NCBI RefSeq assembly: GCF_002776525.5
Contig: NC_045441.1
Span: forward strand, 110,915,161-110,979,160
Length of the DNA stretch: 64,000 bases
Direction: 5' to 3'
Source: Piliocolobus tephrosceles
Taxonomy: Eukaryota; Chordata; Mammalia; Primates; Cercopithecidae
Below, one piece after another: positions 24,127-35,559 of the stretch. The notes below the pieces were generated by a model. The model ran no database searches, was not told the DNA's origin, and saw only the letters and a program-made list of their open reading frames with translations. The stretch's first letter is position 1, and each line of letters starts with the position of its first letter. The position numbers and the translations under genes were made by a program.

Positions 24127-24480
24127 CTAAAATCTTAGTGGCTTAACAAGCTCTTTTTTTTTTTTTTTTCTTTTGGCCCATGAAACATATACAATGAAAA
24201 TTGGTAGCTGGGATTTGGTGGCACGTTGGATCCACAGTCAGGGACCCTGGTTGACAAAGGCTCCATCACCTTCTGTGTGAACTATCTGGAAGATGTGGCC
24301 TTTCCCATTCACGGAATAGGTGAAGAGACATAAGAGGGTCTTGCATTGGTAATTAAGTACTTTTCTCTGGAAGTATTTAATGACCAGTCTTCTGGAGAAG
24401 ACGTGTGATTTCATTGGCCAGAACTAGTCACATGACCTCACCTACATGCAAAAAGATTTGCAAGTATAAGAGAGCATATG
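24127..24480. other. Probable ancient repeat, unclassified
   Basis: The order cttagtggcttaacaagctc, a T-run (24152-24169), then ttcattggccagaactagtc (24412-24431) and acatgacctc resembles phrases found in several old LTR and DNA-transposon families. I cannot settle on one. No coding frame. Confidence 0.35.
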
Positions 24481-24548
24481 AAATAATCAGTGGGCTGACT
24501 CATTGCCATACTATATTCCAGAAATATATTTGTTGAGCAAGAGAAATT

Positions 24549-24812
24549 ATTTTTAAATTTATTATTGTACTTTAAGTTTGGGGTGCATGTGCACAACATG
24601 CAGGTTTGTTACATAGGTATACATGTGCCATATTGGTTTGCTGCACCCATCAACTCGTCATTTAGGTATTTCTCTTAATGCTATCCCTACCCCAGCGCCC
24701 CACCCGTTAACAGGCCCCAGTGTGTGATGTTCCCCTCCCTGTGTCCATGTGTTCTCATTGTTCCACTTATGAGTGAGAACATGCGGTGTTTGGATTTTTC
24801 TTCTTGCGTTAC
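24549..24812 (-). mobile_element. 5'-truncated young L1 (L1P), 3' end only
   Basis: Antisense L1 3' UTR: tgtactttaagtttggggtg, gcaggtttgttacataggta, ggccccagtgtgtgatgttc, and ending inside the coding end (gagtgagaacatgcggtgtt). A target-site duplication of 16 bp, ttgagcaagagaaatt, brackets it exactly at 24533-24548 and 24813-24828. This is a textbook target-primed insertion, severely truncated at its 5' end. Confidence 0.9.
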
Positions 24813-24828
24813 TTGAGCAAGAGAAATT

Positions 24829-25997
24829 TTAATGAAACCAAGTGAAACATTAAATAAACTCTGCCCTTTTCTTTTTATTCCAAGGACACAGTGCATGTAA
24901 GATGTAAGATGATATCATATTTAGACTCTTAATTCAATGTCCACCTGATTTTTATGCTGCACGTACTGCTCTTCTTCCTTTTAACAGTCTCCAGCTCATA
25001 AGTTATATGTGGATTACTCAATGTGCCAAAGACGATTGATTCAATGTGCTGAGAGCTCTAAGGTAACTCTGCCTAAAGAAAATAAATATATCAAAACCCA
25101 CATGAAACAAGTCATTGTTTTTGTAATGTAAAGTTAATTTCTGATTGAGAACTTATTGTATAGGATAAAAAACTTACGATAGTTCCTGTACCTTTTTGAC
25201 TCCTCCAGCGATTTACTGTAAACTACCTCTCTTTAGTCAACTTTGCCCCAAGTGACCTATATTTGAACTGAGATGGATTGAAAACCAAATGAGATGTTGG
25301 TGAACTACAACAGTAAGCAGAGATAACAAGTAGCATTAACATTGTGGAAAACATCAGGTATTCTTCTGAAAATTGATTAATTAACATAATACCTATTCTT
25401 TTCATTTAATAACAATGTAAGGAGTGCTCTGAAAAGGATATGCCAATTTTAGCAGGTACAAAATGTCTAGCTATGTAATAAAATATCACAAATAAGTCCT
25501 AAATTAGATTCAGTAGCAATTGAGATTTCATGCAGGGACAGACATATTCTCTGGTGGGGACTCCTGCAGAGAATCTCATTTATGATAGATCAAAATTATT
25601 TTTGCTTCATTCACATACAAATGCATACTTATATGACAATCTAGGAAAAGACTTTGTGGAACAAGGTCTGGATGCATTTCTCCTGATGCCTGTTTTTTAC
25701 AAGTTTATTTTAAACATCTAACTCACTGTTGTGGGCTCTTAGAGATGAACCATCTGTCACAAACCAGAAGCAACATTTATTGTAACTTATTAAGAGAGGA
25801 AAAGTTGCTAGCAAAAACCATTTAAAGTGTAAAGTTGGATATTGAAGACTTTATTTCCCACAGAGCCTTTTAAAAAGCAGATTAGATGTTCATCTGTGAA
25901 AATCGTTCTGACTTTTGCGAATAGGTAATGATCTCATATGGTAGAATCACTGACGAGGTGAGGAATGCATGGGGAAGGAAGGCAGGCAGAGGAGCAC
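24829..25997. other. Nothing recognised
   Basis: No gene or named repeat is supported. Confidence 0.45.
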
Positions 25998-26007
25998 AGC
26001 ACATTGT

Positions 26008-26046
<39 letters not shown>

Positions 26047-26048
26047 GA
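25998..26048. repeat. (TG)n(AG)n compound microsatellite
   Basis: About 14 TG units run into about 8 AG units (26005-26046). Likely polymorphic. Short open frames across it on both strands are artefacts. Confidence 0.95.
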
Positions 26049-26220
26049 AGGAAGGGGGCTACATCTCCTGGGGGTTGGGCACAGTACAGGGAGGATGAGG
26101 TTTCTTCCGACGGCAGCAGAGTGTGTTATTGAAACCAATGAGATGGCAGAGGGCTCTATAGTCTGGAACCTAATTTCCCTGTGAAACATTCATACTTCTG
26201 TGAAATTACTAAATGAATTG

Positions 26221-26526
26221 ATTTTTTTTTCTTTTTTCTTTTTGAGACAGTGTTTTGCTCCGTCACTCAGACTGGAATGCTGTGGTACAAACATGTCTCA
26301 TTGCAGCCTCAATCTCCTTGGCTCAATCAATTCTCCTGTCTCAGCCTCCCGAGTAGATGGAACCACAGGTGCACACCACCATGCCTGGCTGTTTTAAAAG
26401 TTTTTTGTAGAGATGCAGGGTCTTACCATGTTGCCCAGGCTCATATTGAACTCCTGGGCTCAAGCAATCCTCCTGCCTCGGTCTCCCTAAGTGCTGAGAT
26501 TCCAGGTGTGAACCACTGTGCCTGGA
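26221..26526 (-). mobile_element. AluJ, minus strand
   Basis: An interrupted T-tail, then gagacagtgttttgctccgt, and a full two-arm Alu ending accactgtgcctgg. Divergence and text such as ttgaactcctgggctcaagc fit AluJ. Confidence 0.9.
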
Positions 26527-27959
26527 TTCATATGACCAGCTCTTTTAATTAAATCAGCAAAAGGGCTAACATGGTGCCTTTCAAGGAGGTGAATCAAGAT
26601 CTTAATTTTAACACGAGAGCAGAGATAGGACAGACAGACAATCTTAAAACTTGCTAGAAGTAAGTTTGGAGATTGGTAGAACTTGTTCAGAGACTGCCAG
26701 ATTTGCTCAAGGTAATATATCTGTAGTCCTAAATTACATGTTCTTAAGTTTCCAAATGGAAGGTAAGTCTCAACTGATCTGGGTTACACAGACACTGAAT
26801 ATTGCATCACACTTTATTACTTGAGGTAAGCACCAGGTAAAGTGACTAATCATATAACATATTCTTAGGAATTAGGGGATTCCTACAGTTTTTGAGAATA
26901 GATGAGAGCCTTTAAACGGTGACAGGCAAAAAACCAGGATTTTGGACCAGTCACTAAGATGCTAAAAAACACAATTTAATAAGATGTCCTACATTTATTT
27001 TCAAATCCCAATACTTTCAAAATTCTCAGGTTATAGGTTTTTGCTTTTAAATACATCCTTTTGTTTTAAATATTTTTCTTTTAATTCACTTTAATCATGA
27101 GTTAACTACATTCAGCTGTCCTCCTCAAATCCCACATCTACAAGGAATATATTACCAATGACTCTATTGTTTTAGATGAGTACACGTGACTAAAATATCC
27201 TGAAATTTATATGCACCTGCAAAATGTCACTTAAAAATTAATGCCAATTCACATAAAATCCCATCTTATTTTAGTTTTCAAGAAAATCTTGAAAATTTGG
27301 TACATTTAAAGAAAAACTTGAGGAAATTTAATGTCTGAGAGACTGTAGTCCTTTCTAATGTGTTATTTTAAATGTTATATTGCCCTTTTAATTATTCTCT
27401 AGCATATGAGGCCTACTTAGAGCATCATAAGATTTACTTGTTGATTTTAGGTCAGTGTTGATCAGTCGTTTACATTTGAGCCATGTCTGCTTTGGATAAA
27501 TATTCAAACCTAATTTCTTTGGTAATTCAGTTTTGAATACATTCTTCTCAGTGACATCTCTGATATTTCCCCACCCTAAGAATCTCTAAAATGTAGAAAC
27601 TAGTCTACCTTTGGTCTCTACTACCATAAAATAAAATGTCTTTGAGCTTTACTTCCTGTAGTTTACATTATGTATTTTTAAAAGTTTCATTTTCCAAATA
27701 CATAAACAAGTGGTTGGTGAGAAAGAATATGAGAAGGATGAGCTATTGTGTCCCTAATCTCTTTAATGAAGCTCCAATGCCAGTTAGCATCTGTTACTTC
27801 TGGGGAAAATAATGCATGTATGAGTTTTTTGTTTGTTTTCTTCAAAATGCTACAGCTTGACTGTGGGGAGACCAGTGAATATAGTGACATATTCCCTCCC
27901 TTAATTGGATTACACTCTGTGGCCAGAGTAATGGGATAGTCATTTCCCTGACTACACTG
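26527..27959. other. Nothing recognised
   Basis: AT-rich DNA without a supported gene or repeat. Confidence 0.45.
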
Positions 27960-28371
27960 TATTATATAAGACTTGCTTTAAAGTTAGAAATTCCACATGA
28001 GAGGAACATTCTCTTGCTGCCACGAAAAAGCAAACAGCTGTATCCTGAAAGGGGTCATGTGGCAGAAAGGTGTGAGTGACCTCTAGGAGTGAACAGGGGC
28101 CCCTGGTAACATCCAGCAAGTGAGGTCTTCAATCCTACAATTCAAGGAACTAGATTCTGCCAACAACCAATGAGATAGGAAGAGGACCCCAAGTGTCAGA
28201 TGATGTTACAGCCTTGACCTGCCTACATCTTGATTGTAGCTTAGTGGGATGCTGCACAGAAGATTTTATTAAAATGTACCAGACTCTTGACCCACAGAAT
28301 CATGGCATTAATTTGAAATAATAAATGTGTGTTCCAAGTACTAACTGTTATGCAGAAACAGAAAACTAAGA
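27960..28371 (+). mobile_element. MLT1-type MaLR LTR
   Basis: The 3' half shows the MLT1 pattern: cttgattgtagcttagtggg, actcttgacccacagaatca, aataataaatgtgtgttcca and gttatgcagaaacagaaaac. The aataaa at about 28319 is the LTR's polyadenylation signal. The 5' boundary is approximate. Confidence 0.7.
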
Positions 28372-28419
28372 TCAGTGAAAACGTATGTCCACACAGAACC
28401 TATATGTGAATCTTATTAT

Positions 28420-28850
28420 TACCTTGAATCAAAATAGCCAGAACTTAGAAGCAACCCAAATATCCATCAACTGGTGAATAGACAAACAATATATAGTCCA
28501 TCTGTACAGTGGAACACTAGTAAATAACATAAAGGAACACCCTTCCCACATATTCAAAAATACAAGTAAATCTCAAAGCCTAAGTAAAGAAAAAGTAAAG
28601 TAGCTAAGTAAAAAAGGACAGCCATAAATGGTTTCATACTGTATAAATTTATTTATATGACATGCTTATAAAGGTAATGCCATAGGGACAGAAAAAACAT
28701 CAATACTCGAAAGAGGCTAAAGGTATGGTTGAGTTGATTGCCTACAAAATGGAAAGATGAAACTTTTTAGGATAATGGAAACATACTTTATCTTGTTTGT
28801 GATGAGTTAAATGTCTATCTGCCATCCATCTATTTTTAAACTCACTAAAT
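28420..28850 (+). mobile_element. L1M 3'-end fragment
   Basis: The text aagcaacccaaatatccatc (28450-28469) and aactggtgaatagacaaac, then catactgtataaatttattt, ggacagaaaaaacatc and ggttgagttgattgcctac match the old L1 ORF2 end and 3' UTR in sense orientation. Confidence 0.75.
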
Positions 28851-30447
28851 ATGTATATATATAAATTATACATATATAATAATATGCACAGCAGAAAGAA
28901 CAGTTAGCCAATCATAAATTTTGCTTTCGTCATTTCCATTGCTAATATTTACGTTGCAGAAAGAGATTCTGCCTTAATTGACCAAAAGTCAATGGACCTT
29001 ATTTGCAATTTTTGTGCATATATAATTCATCAAATACTGTGTTTTACACTTAAATGTTTGGTTAATCACATGTATTCATTTAACAAACTTTGTAGAAGTC
29101 AAGAAAATTTTGATTATGAAATGTACACAAAAATAATTTTAATAAGCTTAAAAAATTCCAACTATACATAATTAACCAAAATTTGTCCAATAATCCTATG
29201 GATATTTAACACAGATTTTTAAAAATCCCCATATTAAGGATTTCTGGCATATCAATCAACACTTTAGAGTGAGTAGAAAATTTATAATACTTTGTTACAA
29301 ATAACATTATAAAATTTGGTTTCTAGAAGTCTCAATATCTCCAGTAGTAAATAACAATCTCTTCTTTCAGATTTATAATATATTTAAAAGTTAATATTCT
29401 ACAAGACTGAAATTCATTTATATTTTTTAAAACAAAGACCCTTTGCAGAGATTTTAAGATATTTTACAGTTCTCAATCAGGATTTGTTTTCTCTTGAATG
29501 AAATATTTGTGTTTTGTAAACAGAGCTAAAATATATGCAGTTCTTTACCTTTTAAAATTGTCTTAATATGGATGACAAGTGTTAATGAAACGTTGATGTT
29601 TTTGAAATTAGGTTTTAATAATATCAGTTCAATTTATTTGCTTTCCAAATAAATCTTCTAGTTGTGGTATTTTCTCCTTAGGATGTAGTCTTTATATTAA
29701 ATTTATTTCTAAATTACTAAATCTCATCGTGAACTGTATTTAATAGCCAGCTCAGACAGAATCTATTAAAATGCAATATGTTTTTAAATATTTAGGTACT
29801 TAAGATAAAAATATGCACATGTTAGAGGTGGATATTACATACAGATTTGTATTTGTAATTGCAAAACAGACTTTCATTTATTTGGTTTCAAGAATGTAAA
29901 GGGAAAGTTCATCTTTTTACCTATAAGTCTTCTATGGGCTTGCCTGTAAGTATGCACCACTTGTCATTTGAATCGCCGAGAAAAGGAATTCATTCTGCAA
30001 GCTTCAAAAATGGGAGCTTTCCCCCTAATTAGTAGAATGATGTATCATGATCATTTCAGGTGTTGTATTTGTTAGACAGGCTTTTAAATTTGTTAACTAA
30101 ATATTCTCTATATCTAGTTTACACAGCTGAATTTTATGAATTATTTGTGCAAATGTTTAGGTTTTTAACAGAAAATTAAAAGGCATTTGGAGTTAATTCG
30201 CTTTGCCAGAAAATTTAACATTTCATTTACTTAATACAAAATAACAATGAATACTACTTATATATATGTATGTATACATGCTCATTTATCCATCAATTTA
30301 TCTATCGAGCTATTGATCCATGAATCCATCCATTTTGTCTTTTGTATGTAGTGTAAGAGAGGAAGTCTTCCAGGGTGATGTATGGAAAAGCATAATGAGA
30401 ATCAGGGAATACAAGAGTAGAGATAAACAAGATAATTTCCTTGTAGA
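28851..30447. other. Very AT-rich DNA, nothing recognised
   Basis: No gene or named repeat. Short ta/at runs occur near 28850-28885, and tetranucleotide-like catc/atct text near 30285-30335. Confidence 0.45.
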
Positions 30448-30452
30448 CTATA

Positions 30453-31729
30453 TGATATGTTTGGCTCTGTGTCTTCACCCAAATCTCATTTTGAATTGTA
30501 ATCCCCACGTACCGAGGGAGGGACCTGGTTGGTCCCTGATTGGATCCTGATTGGATCATGAGGACGGTTTCCCCCATGCTGTTCTCGTGATAGTGAGGGA
30601 GTTCTCATGAGATCTGATTTTTTTTTTTTTTTAATTATACTTTAACTTCTAGGGTACATGTGCATAACGTGCAGGTTTGTTACATATGTATACTTGTGCC
30701 ATGTTGGTGTGCTGCACCCATCAACTCGTCAGCACCCATCAATTCGTCATTTATATCAGGTATAACTCCCAATGCAATCCCTCCCCCCTCCCCCCTCCCC
30801 ATGATAGGCCCCGATGTGTGATGTTCCGCTTCCCGAGTCCAAGTGATGTCATTGTTCAGTTCCCACCTATGAGTGAGAACATGTGGTGTTTGGTTTTCTG
30901 TTCTTGTGATAGTTTGCTAAGAATGATGGTTTCCAGCTGCATCCATGTCCCTACAAAGGACGCAAACTCATCCTTTTTTATGGCTGCATAATATTCCATG
31001 GTGTATATGTGCCACATTTTCTTAATCCAGTCTGTCACAGATGGACATTTGGGTTGATTCCAAGTCTTTGCTATTGTGAATAGTGCCGCAATAAACATAC
31101 GTGTGCATGTGTCTTTATAGCAGCATGATTTATAATCCTTTGGGTATATACCCAGTAGTGGGATGGCTGGGTCATATGGTACATCTAGTTCTAGATCCTT
31201 GAGGAATTGCCATACTGTTTTCCAGAATCTACAAAGAACTCAAACAAATTTACAAGAAAAAACAAACAACCCCATCAAAAAGTGGGCAAAGGATATGAAC
31301 AGACATTTCTCAAAAGAAGACATTCATACAGCCAACAGACACATGAAAAAATGCTCATCATCACTGGCCATCAGAGAAATGCAAATCAAAACCACAATGA
31401 GATACCATCTCACACCAGTTAGAATGGCAATCATTCAAAAGTCAGGAAACAACAGGTGCTGGAGAGGATGTGGAGAAATAGGAACACTTTTACACTGTTG
31501 GTGGGATTGTAAACTAGATCTGATGATTTTAAAAGTGGCTGCTTCCCCTGTGCTCTCCTGCTGCATTGTGAAGGAGCTACCTGCCTCCCCTTCACCTTCT
31601 GCCATGATGGTACGTTTCCCAAGGAATGCCCAGCCATGTGGAACTGTGAGTCAATTAAACCTCTTTTTTTTAATGAATTACCCAGTCACGGGTAGTATCT
31701 TTACAGAAGTGTGAAAATGGACTAATATA
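30453..31729 (+). mobile_element. MST/THE1-type solo LTR, split by an L1
   Basis: The 5' part (30453-30618) starts tgatatgtttggctctgtgt and runs to gagatctgat. The 3' part (31516-31729) resumes at agatctgatgattttaaaag and ends gaaaatggactaatata. The LTR keeps a 5-bp target duplication, ctata, at 30448-30452 and 31730-31734. The L1 at 30619-31515 inserted later. A 183-codon open frame crosses the L1-LTR junction but is an accident. Confidence 0.92.
30619..31515 (-). mobile_element. Twin-primed (5'-inverted) young L1
   Basis: From the T-run at 30619 to 31229 the sequence is L1 3' UTR and ORF2 end in antisense; the minus frame 30856-31098 is a clean 80-codon ORF2 C-terminus ending in its natural stop (..FSLIGGN). 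From 31230 to 31515 the L1 sequence is in sense orientation and covers the segment just upstream (KTNNPIKKWAKDMNRHFSKED). The junction loses roughly 10-20 bases. The target duplication agatctgat is at 30610-30618 and 31516-31524. This fits twin priming. A small duplication (gcacccatcaa.tcgtca, 30714-30750) sits in the 3' UTR. Confidence 0.92.
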
Positions 31730-31734
31730 CTATA

Positions 31735-33678
31735 TATTATCCTAAATATTCTCTGGATAGTACTGTGGAATATTTTTTTTAACACTGCCTTTATCCACAT
31801 TTATTTTCCCTTTGCCCTCTTACTAAAGCTAGTGGGCATATTATGCAAAGATTTAACTGTGGTGGTATAAAGAGCTGAAACACAATATTTACCCCAGATA
31901 CTGGAAGGCCTTGGAATACTTTTGTGGTTAAGAATTATCAAAGAGTTTCTGAGATCTTCTGAAAAGTTGTATTTTAAAATGGAGTGCAAACGTTGAAAAA
32001 TATAAACCCATCATAAGATACAATTTTTTCTTGGACTCCAATAATTGACTCTTTTGGTTTACCAGTTGGGAATAGGTACCTGAATTAAAAACATTAAATT
32101 TCCTCTGAATACAGCTTACAAATAAGAATGTACATTACAAACTGATGTGCTTTTAAACAAAGTTGTCATAACTTAGTTAATGTGAGTATTCTGACATAGT
32201 TTTTCACAATTAAAAATGTCCATCTTATGAACAAAATAGTCATCATAGTTAATCTTCAGTCCTCCTCATGATAAAATATTGATTTACAACATGACAGTCA
32301 TCTAATAAGCATCAACTAAAAACCCTGGTCACTGGAATAACTGAGTGTATGAATATATATATATTCAGATACTTATGTATGTGTATATTTCATCTACCTC
32401 AACTGTCTAGGTTTTATTCAAAGGCTTATCAACTTTTCAAATTAAAATATTCAAAAAAATAATTTGGGGTGATTTTGTCAACCTATAAAGAACTCTGCTG
32501 CCTTAATTGTTCTACTCATTTGTTTGTCCTGTAAAATATATGATAAAGTGATGTTCTCATACAATACATAGATATTGAGGTCTCTAATTAAAGAACAAAT
32601 CAATGCTTAATTAAATTCACCTGAAATTTCAATGATTGTTAAATTCTGATGGCATATATAATAATGGCATATCTAATAATATCATGGGTGCCTCAGAATG
32701 CTGAGTCACATGGTAGTGGCTACCTGCGAGGCCTATTTTTAGTAAGTGTGCATTCTTTAAATATTAAAAAGAAGAAATGCTTCTGATAAATTATATTACA
32801 GAAAAAATTGGGATCATTGTAGATACTTGGCATGCCCCCAAACCTTCTGAACATGATTGCTGTTTCCATTTTATCTTGAGTATGTTTAATCATAATGAAT
32901 TTCAGAGGGTGTTATACAAAGAATCTTGATTGCTGAATACTGTGAGCCAAAGGGATTTATTTAAAGTGAGGGCACACATGAGTTGGTCTTTTAGTAAAAT
33001 CATTCAGCATATAGTATCAAGTTAAGACAAGATACCAATAGTATAAAGCCACTTTTGTGAATGGAGGGCAGGATTACCATTTGCAGGTTTTCTTTCTAAT
33101 TATTCTGTTCTTTAATAAACAAAATGCTTTACAGATAAACTATTTCATTTTGATTTCTATTCTGTACTAACAGATAATAATTTTTTGAAAGAGACATTTA
33201 TTATGAAAAGAAATAGGAGGAAAAAAACGATACCTAAAAGACAAAGGGTACAAATAAATACAGTGACCACTTTATTAGTTGAATTACACTAAAGTAACTT
33301 TTCTTAAAAAATATGACATTGTAGGCCTAGGAAACTCATGTTATACTAATATTATGTTGACTGTTGAGTGTTATAGAGCCAGCCAGTAACTTTTGTATCT
33401 TATCTAATAGGTATATTTAATTATAGATTCATAGCATACTTATGTGTGAATGCAGAGAACATCTGACAGGATAGTAATTTTCAGTTCAAAGGATCTTTAT
33501 AGTTAAACATGATACATTTCCAAAGATCTGAATTCTAAAGCATACATGATAGCTTGCTAAAATACCAAGGCTTAGGAAATGAAGATATCATTTTATAGAA
33601 TTTATGTTTCTGAAATTGTTGTAACATTAGATGGGACACTAAAATAAATTTTCCACATGACTGTAATTTTCCTTTGTA
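31735..33678. other. AT-rich DNA, nothing recognised
   Basis: No gene or named repeat. No coding frame above background. Confidence 0.45.
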
Positions 33679-33878
33679 TTTCAAACACTTTTAATGCATT
33701 TTTCTATTACAATAGAAATATATCTGAAGTAGACAGATACTCCCTTGTTCCCTTAAATAAAGTAGATGATGTATTTTTGTGCATTAGTACTTCCATTGTG
33801 TGTCATTTATTGACTGGGGCTGTGAAACAAGCCCCTGGTGACCCCTAGGGCCTTATAGCCATGATAATGGGCTCCACT
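33679..33878 (+). repeat. Direct repeat copy A (unassigned)
   Basis: This about 200-bp segment is repeated in the same orientation at 35352-35559, by eye about nine in ten bases identical, with two 3-base indels. Longest shared text includes tcatttattgactggggctg and tatagccatgataatgggct. Similarity stops sharply after ggctccacttta. I do not recognise the family. The 63-codon frame across it (33657-33848) has no domain and is not kept in the other copy. Confidence 0.85.
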
Positions 33879-35351
33879 TTATGGTTCTTTTGGAATGCAG
33901 TCATTATTTTTTCATCTTCTCCCCCTCTCATACCTTTGCTGCATTTGGTGCGTTTGTTGCTTTTAATCTGCTGCATCATTTTACATGTGATTGTGAAGTA
34001 TATAGTTTAAGCTTTTGCTGCTTCAGCGCTGAGGCTATGTTCCAAGTAGTCAAACTGAAAAGAAAAAAAAAAAAAAAAAAAAACAACCTGAAAAATAGAG
34101 TAAGGAAGAAATTGCAGGCACTCACTGAGAGGATCATAAATGACACCCTACAAATTAGTTTTTACTCTTTTAATGATACAGATGTAAGATGTGCTTCTCC
34201 AGTATTTTAATTTTTGATAAACTAGAGTTTAATGTCTTATATTATTTACAAAAACAATTTTATTTAGTAAAAACTTTGTAATTAAAATACTTTCACAAGA
34301 AAATTTGCAATATATGCAGTTATGGAGAAATTTTTATGGGGTATATTTTCTGTCTGATTATTGTTCTGCTAGTATTTAATACTGACCGATCCTTGAACTC
34401 TGGGTGGCTACGGCCAGTGCAGCTAGTTCATGTATTACGATTTTTTAAAATGACATTTGTATTCTCTAAATGGTGCTATTGATTAAAACTGATCATTTAT
34501 CAGGATGTATATTAGGTCTAAGACTTGGGGTGAACCTACAGGACTTCTTTTCTGAATTTAGACTGCCATTGACAGATTATTCTTCTTTAAACATAGCTGA
34601 TGTTTGCCGCAGAATGTTGTGCTTCCAAATATATACAATAAAAATAATTAATAAGTCAAAATCTAAAAGATTTAAAATTGTTAATTATAATTGTATTATG
34701 CAAATGCGGCCCCTACCAAGATTCAGTCTCTTGTTATTGTCTATTTTCTTGTCTGTCTTCTCTTCAATACGTTTTAATATCTTTGTGGGTAGAATTTTCA
34801 CCATCATCATATTCCCAGTGACTGGCCTAGAGCTCAGTTCATAAAAGCCCTCAGTATTTAAAAATAACATCAAGTATAAACTCCAGATGATCAGATATTG
34901 TTTATATTTTTGGCAAGGCATAATCCTGTCCCTGAATAAGCTCACATTTAGGAAGGAATGAAAAATACTCCAATGAGTAGGTATAGTAAAGATAGACTAT
35001 ATGCAGTAGTTACAGATTTTTGAGATAGCAAATAATTAATATTTAAAGTGTCTAGGGACCTATTAAGGAAAGGATATTCCTTTTTACTCTTTCTCTATGT
35101 CCTGTCAAAAACAAATCTAAGTGCATATGAGATAGAACAAAATCCAGAGCTCAAGTGTGCAATAATACAAATAATCTAAGCAGTTGCTTTGCTTAATGCT
35201 CGAAAATGCCATTTTTATAAAATTGATCCCATATGTGTAAGATGACTATGAAGCCAATGTTATTTTATTATTATACAAGCTATGTAATGAAAGTAAAATT
35301 TATGTTTAGAGGAATTAACACAAAATAGAACTCAGTTCTGTTGTCTCTATT
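33879..35351. other. Spacer between the direct repeats
   Basis: Contains an A-run of 23 bases (about 34061-34083) after a transcript-like stretch; it could be the tail of a retrocopy, but I see no TSD or parent gene. The frames at 33881-34210 and 34470-34844 show no domain and sit in AT-rich DNA. Confidence 0.4.
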
Positions 35352-35559
35352 CAAACATTTGGATTGCATTTTACTATTACAACAGAAATGTATCTGAAGT
35401 AGACAGACACTCCCTTGTTTCCTTAAACAAGGTAGATGATGCATTTTTGTGCATTAGTACTTCCATTATGAGTGTCATTTATTGACTGGGGCTGTGAAAC
35501 AAAAATGCCCTTGGTGACCCCTAGGGCCTTATAGCCATGATAATGGGCTCCACTTTAAG
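35352..35559 (+). repeat. Direct repeat copy B (unassigned)
   Basis: Partner of 33679-33878, offset 1,673 bp. It has an extra atg-like triplet near 35467 and aaatg after gtgaaacaa. The flanks on both sides are unrelated to those of copy A, so it is not a simple tandem duplication. Confidence 0.85.

Noticed and set aside
30856..31098. 80-codon minus frame as a functional small protein
   Set aside because: It is the C-terminal end of L1 ORF2 in a 5'-truncated, inverted copy and has no promoter or start of its own.
34470..34844. 124-codon plus-strand open frame with hydrophobic end
   Set aside because: AT-rich DNA gives many F, L and I codons; a minus frame overlaps it (34685-34945). No homology that I can name.
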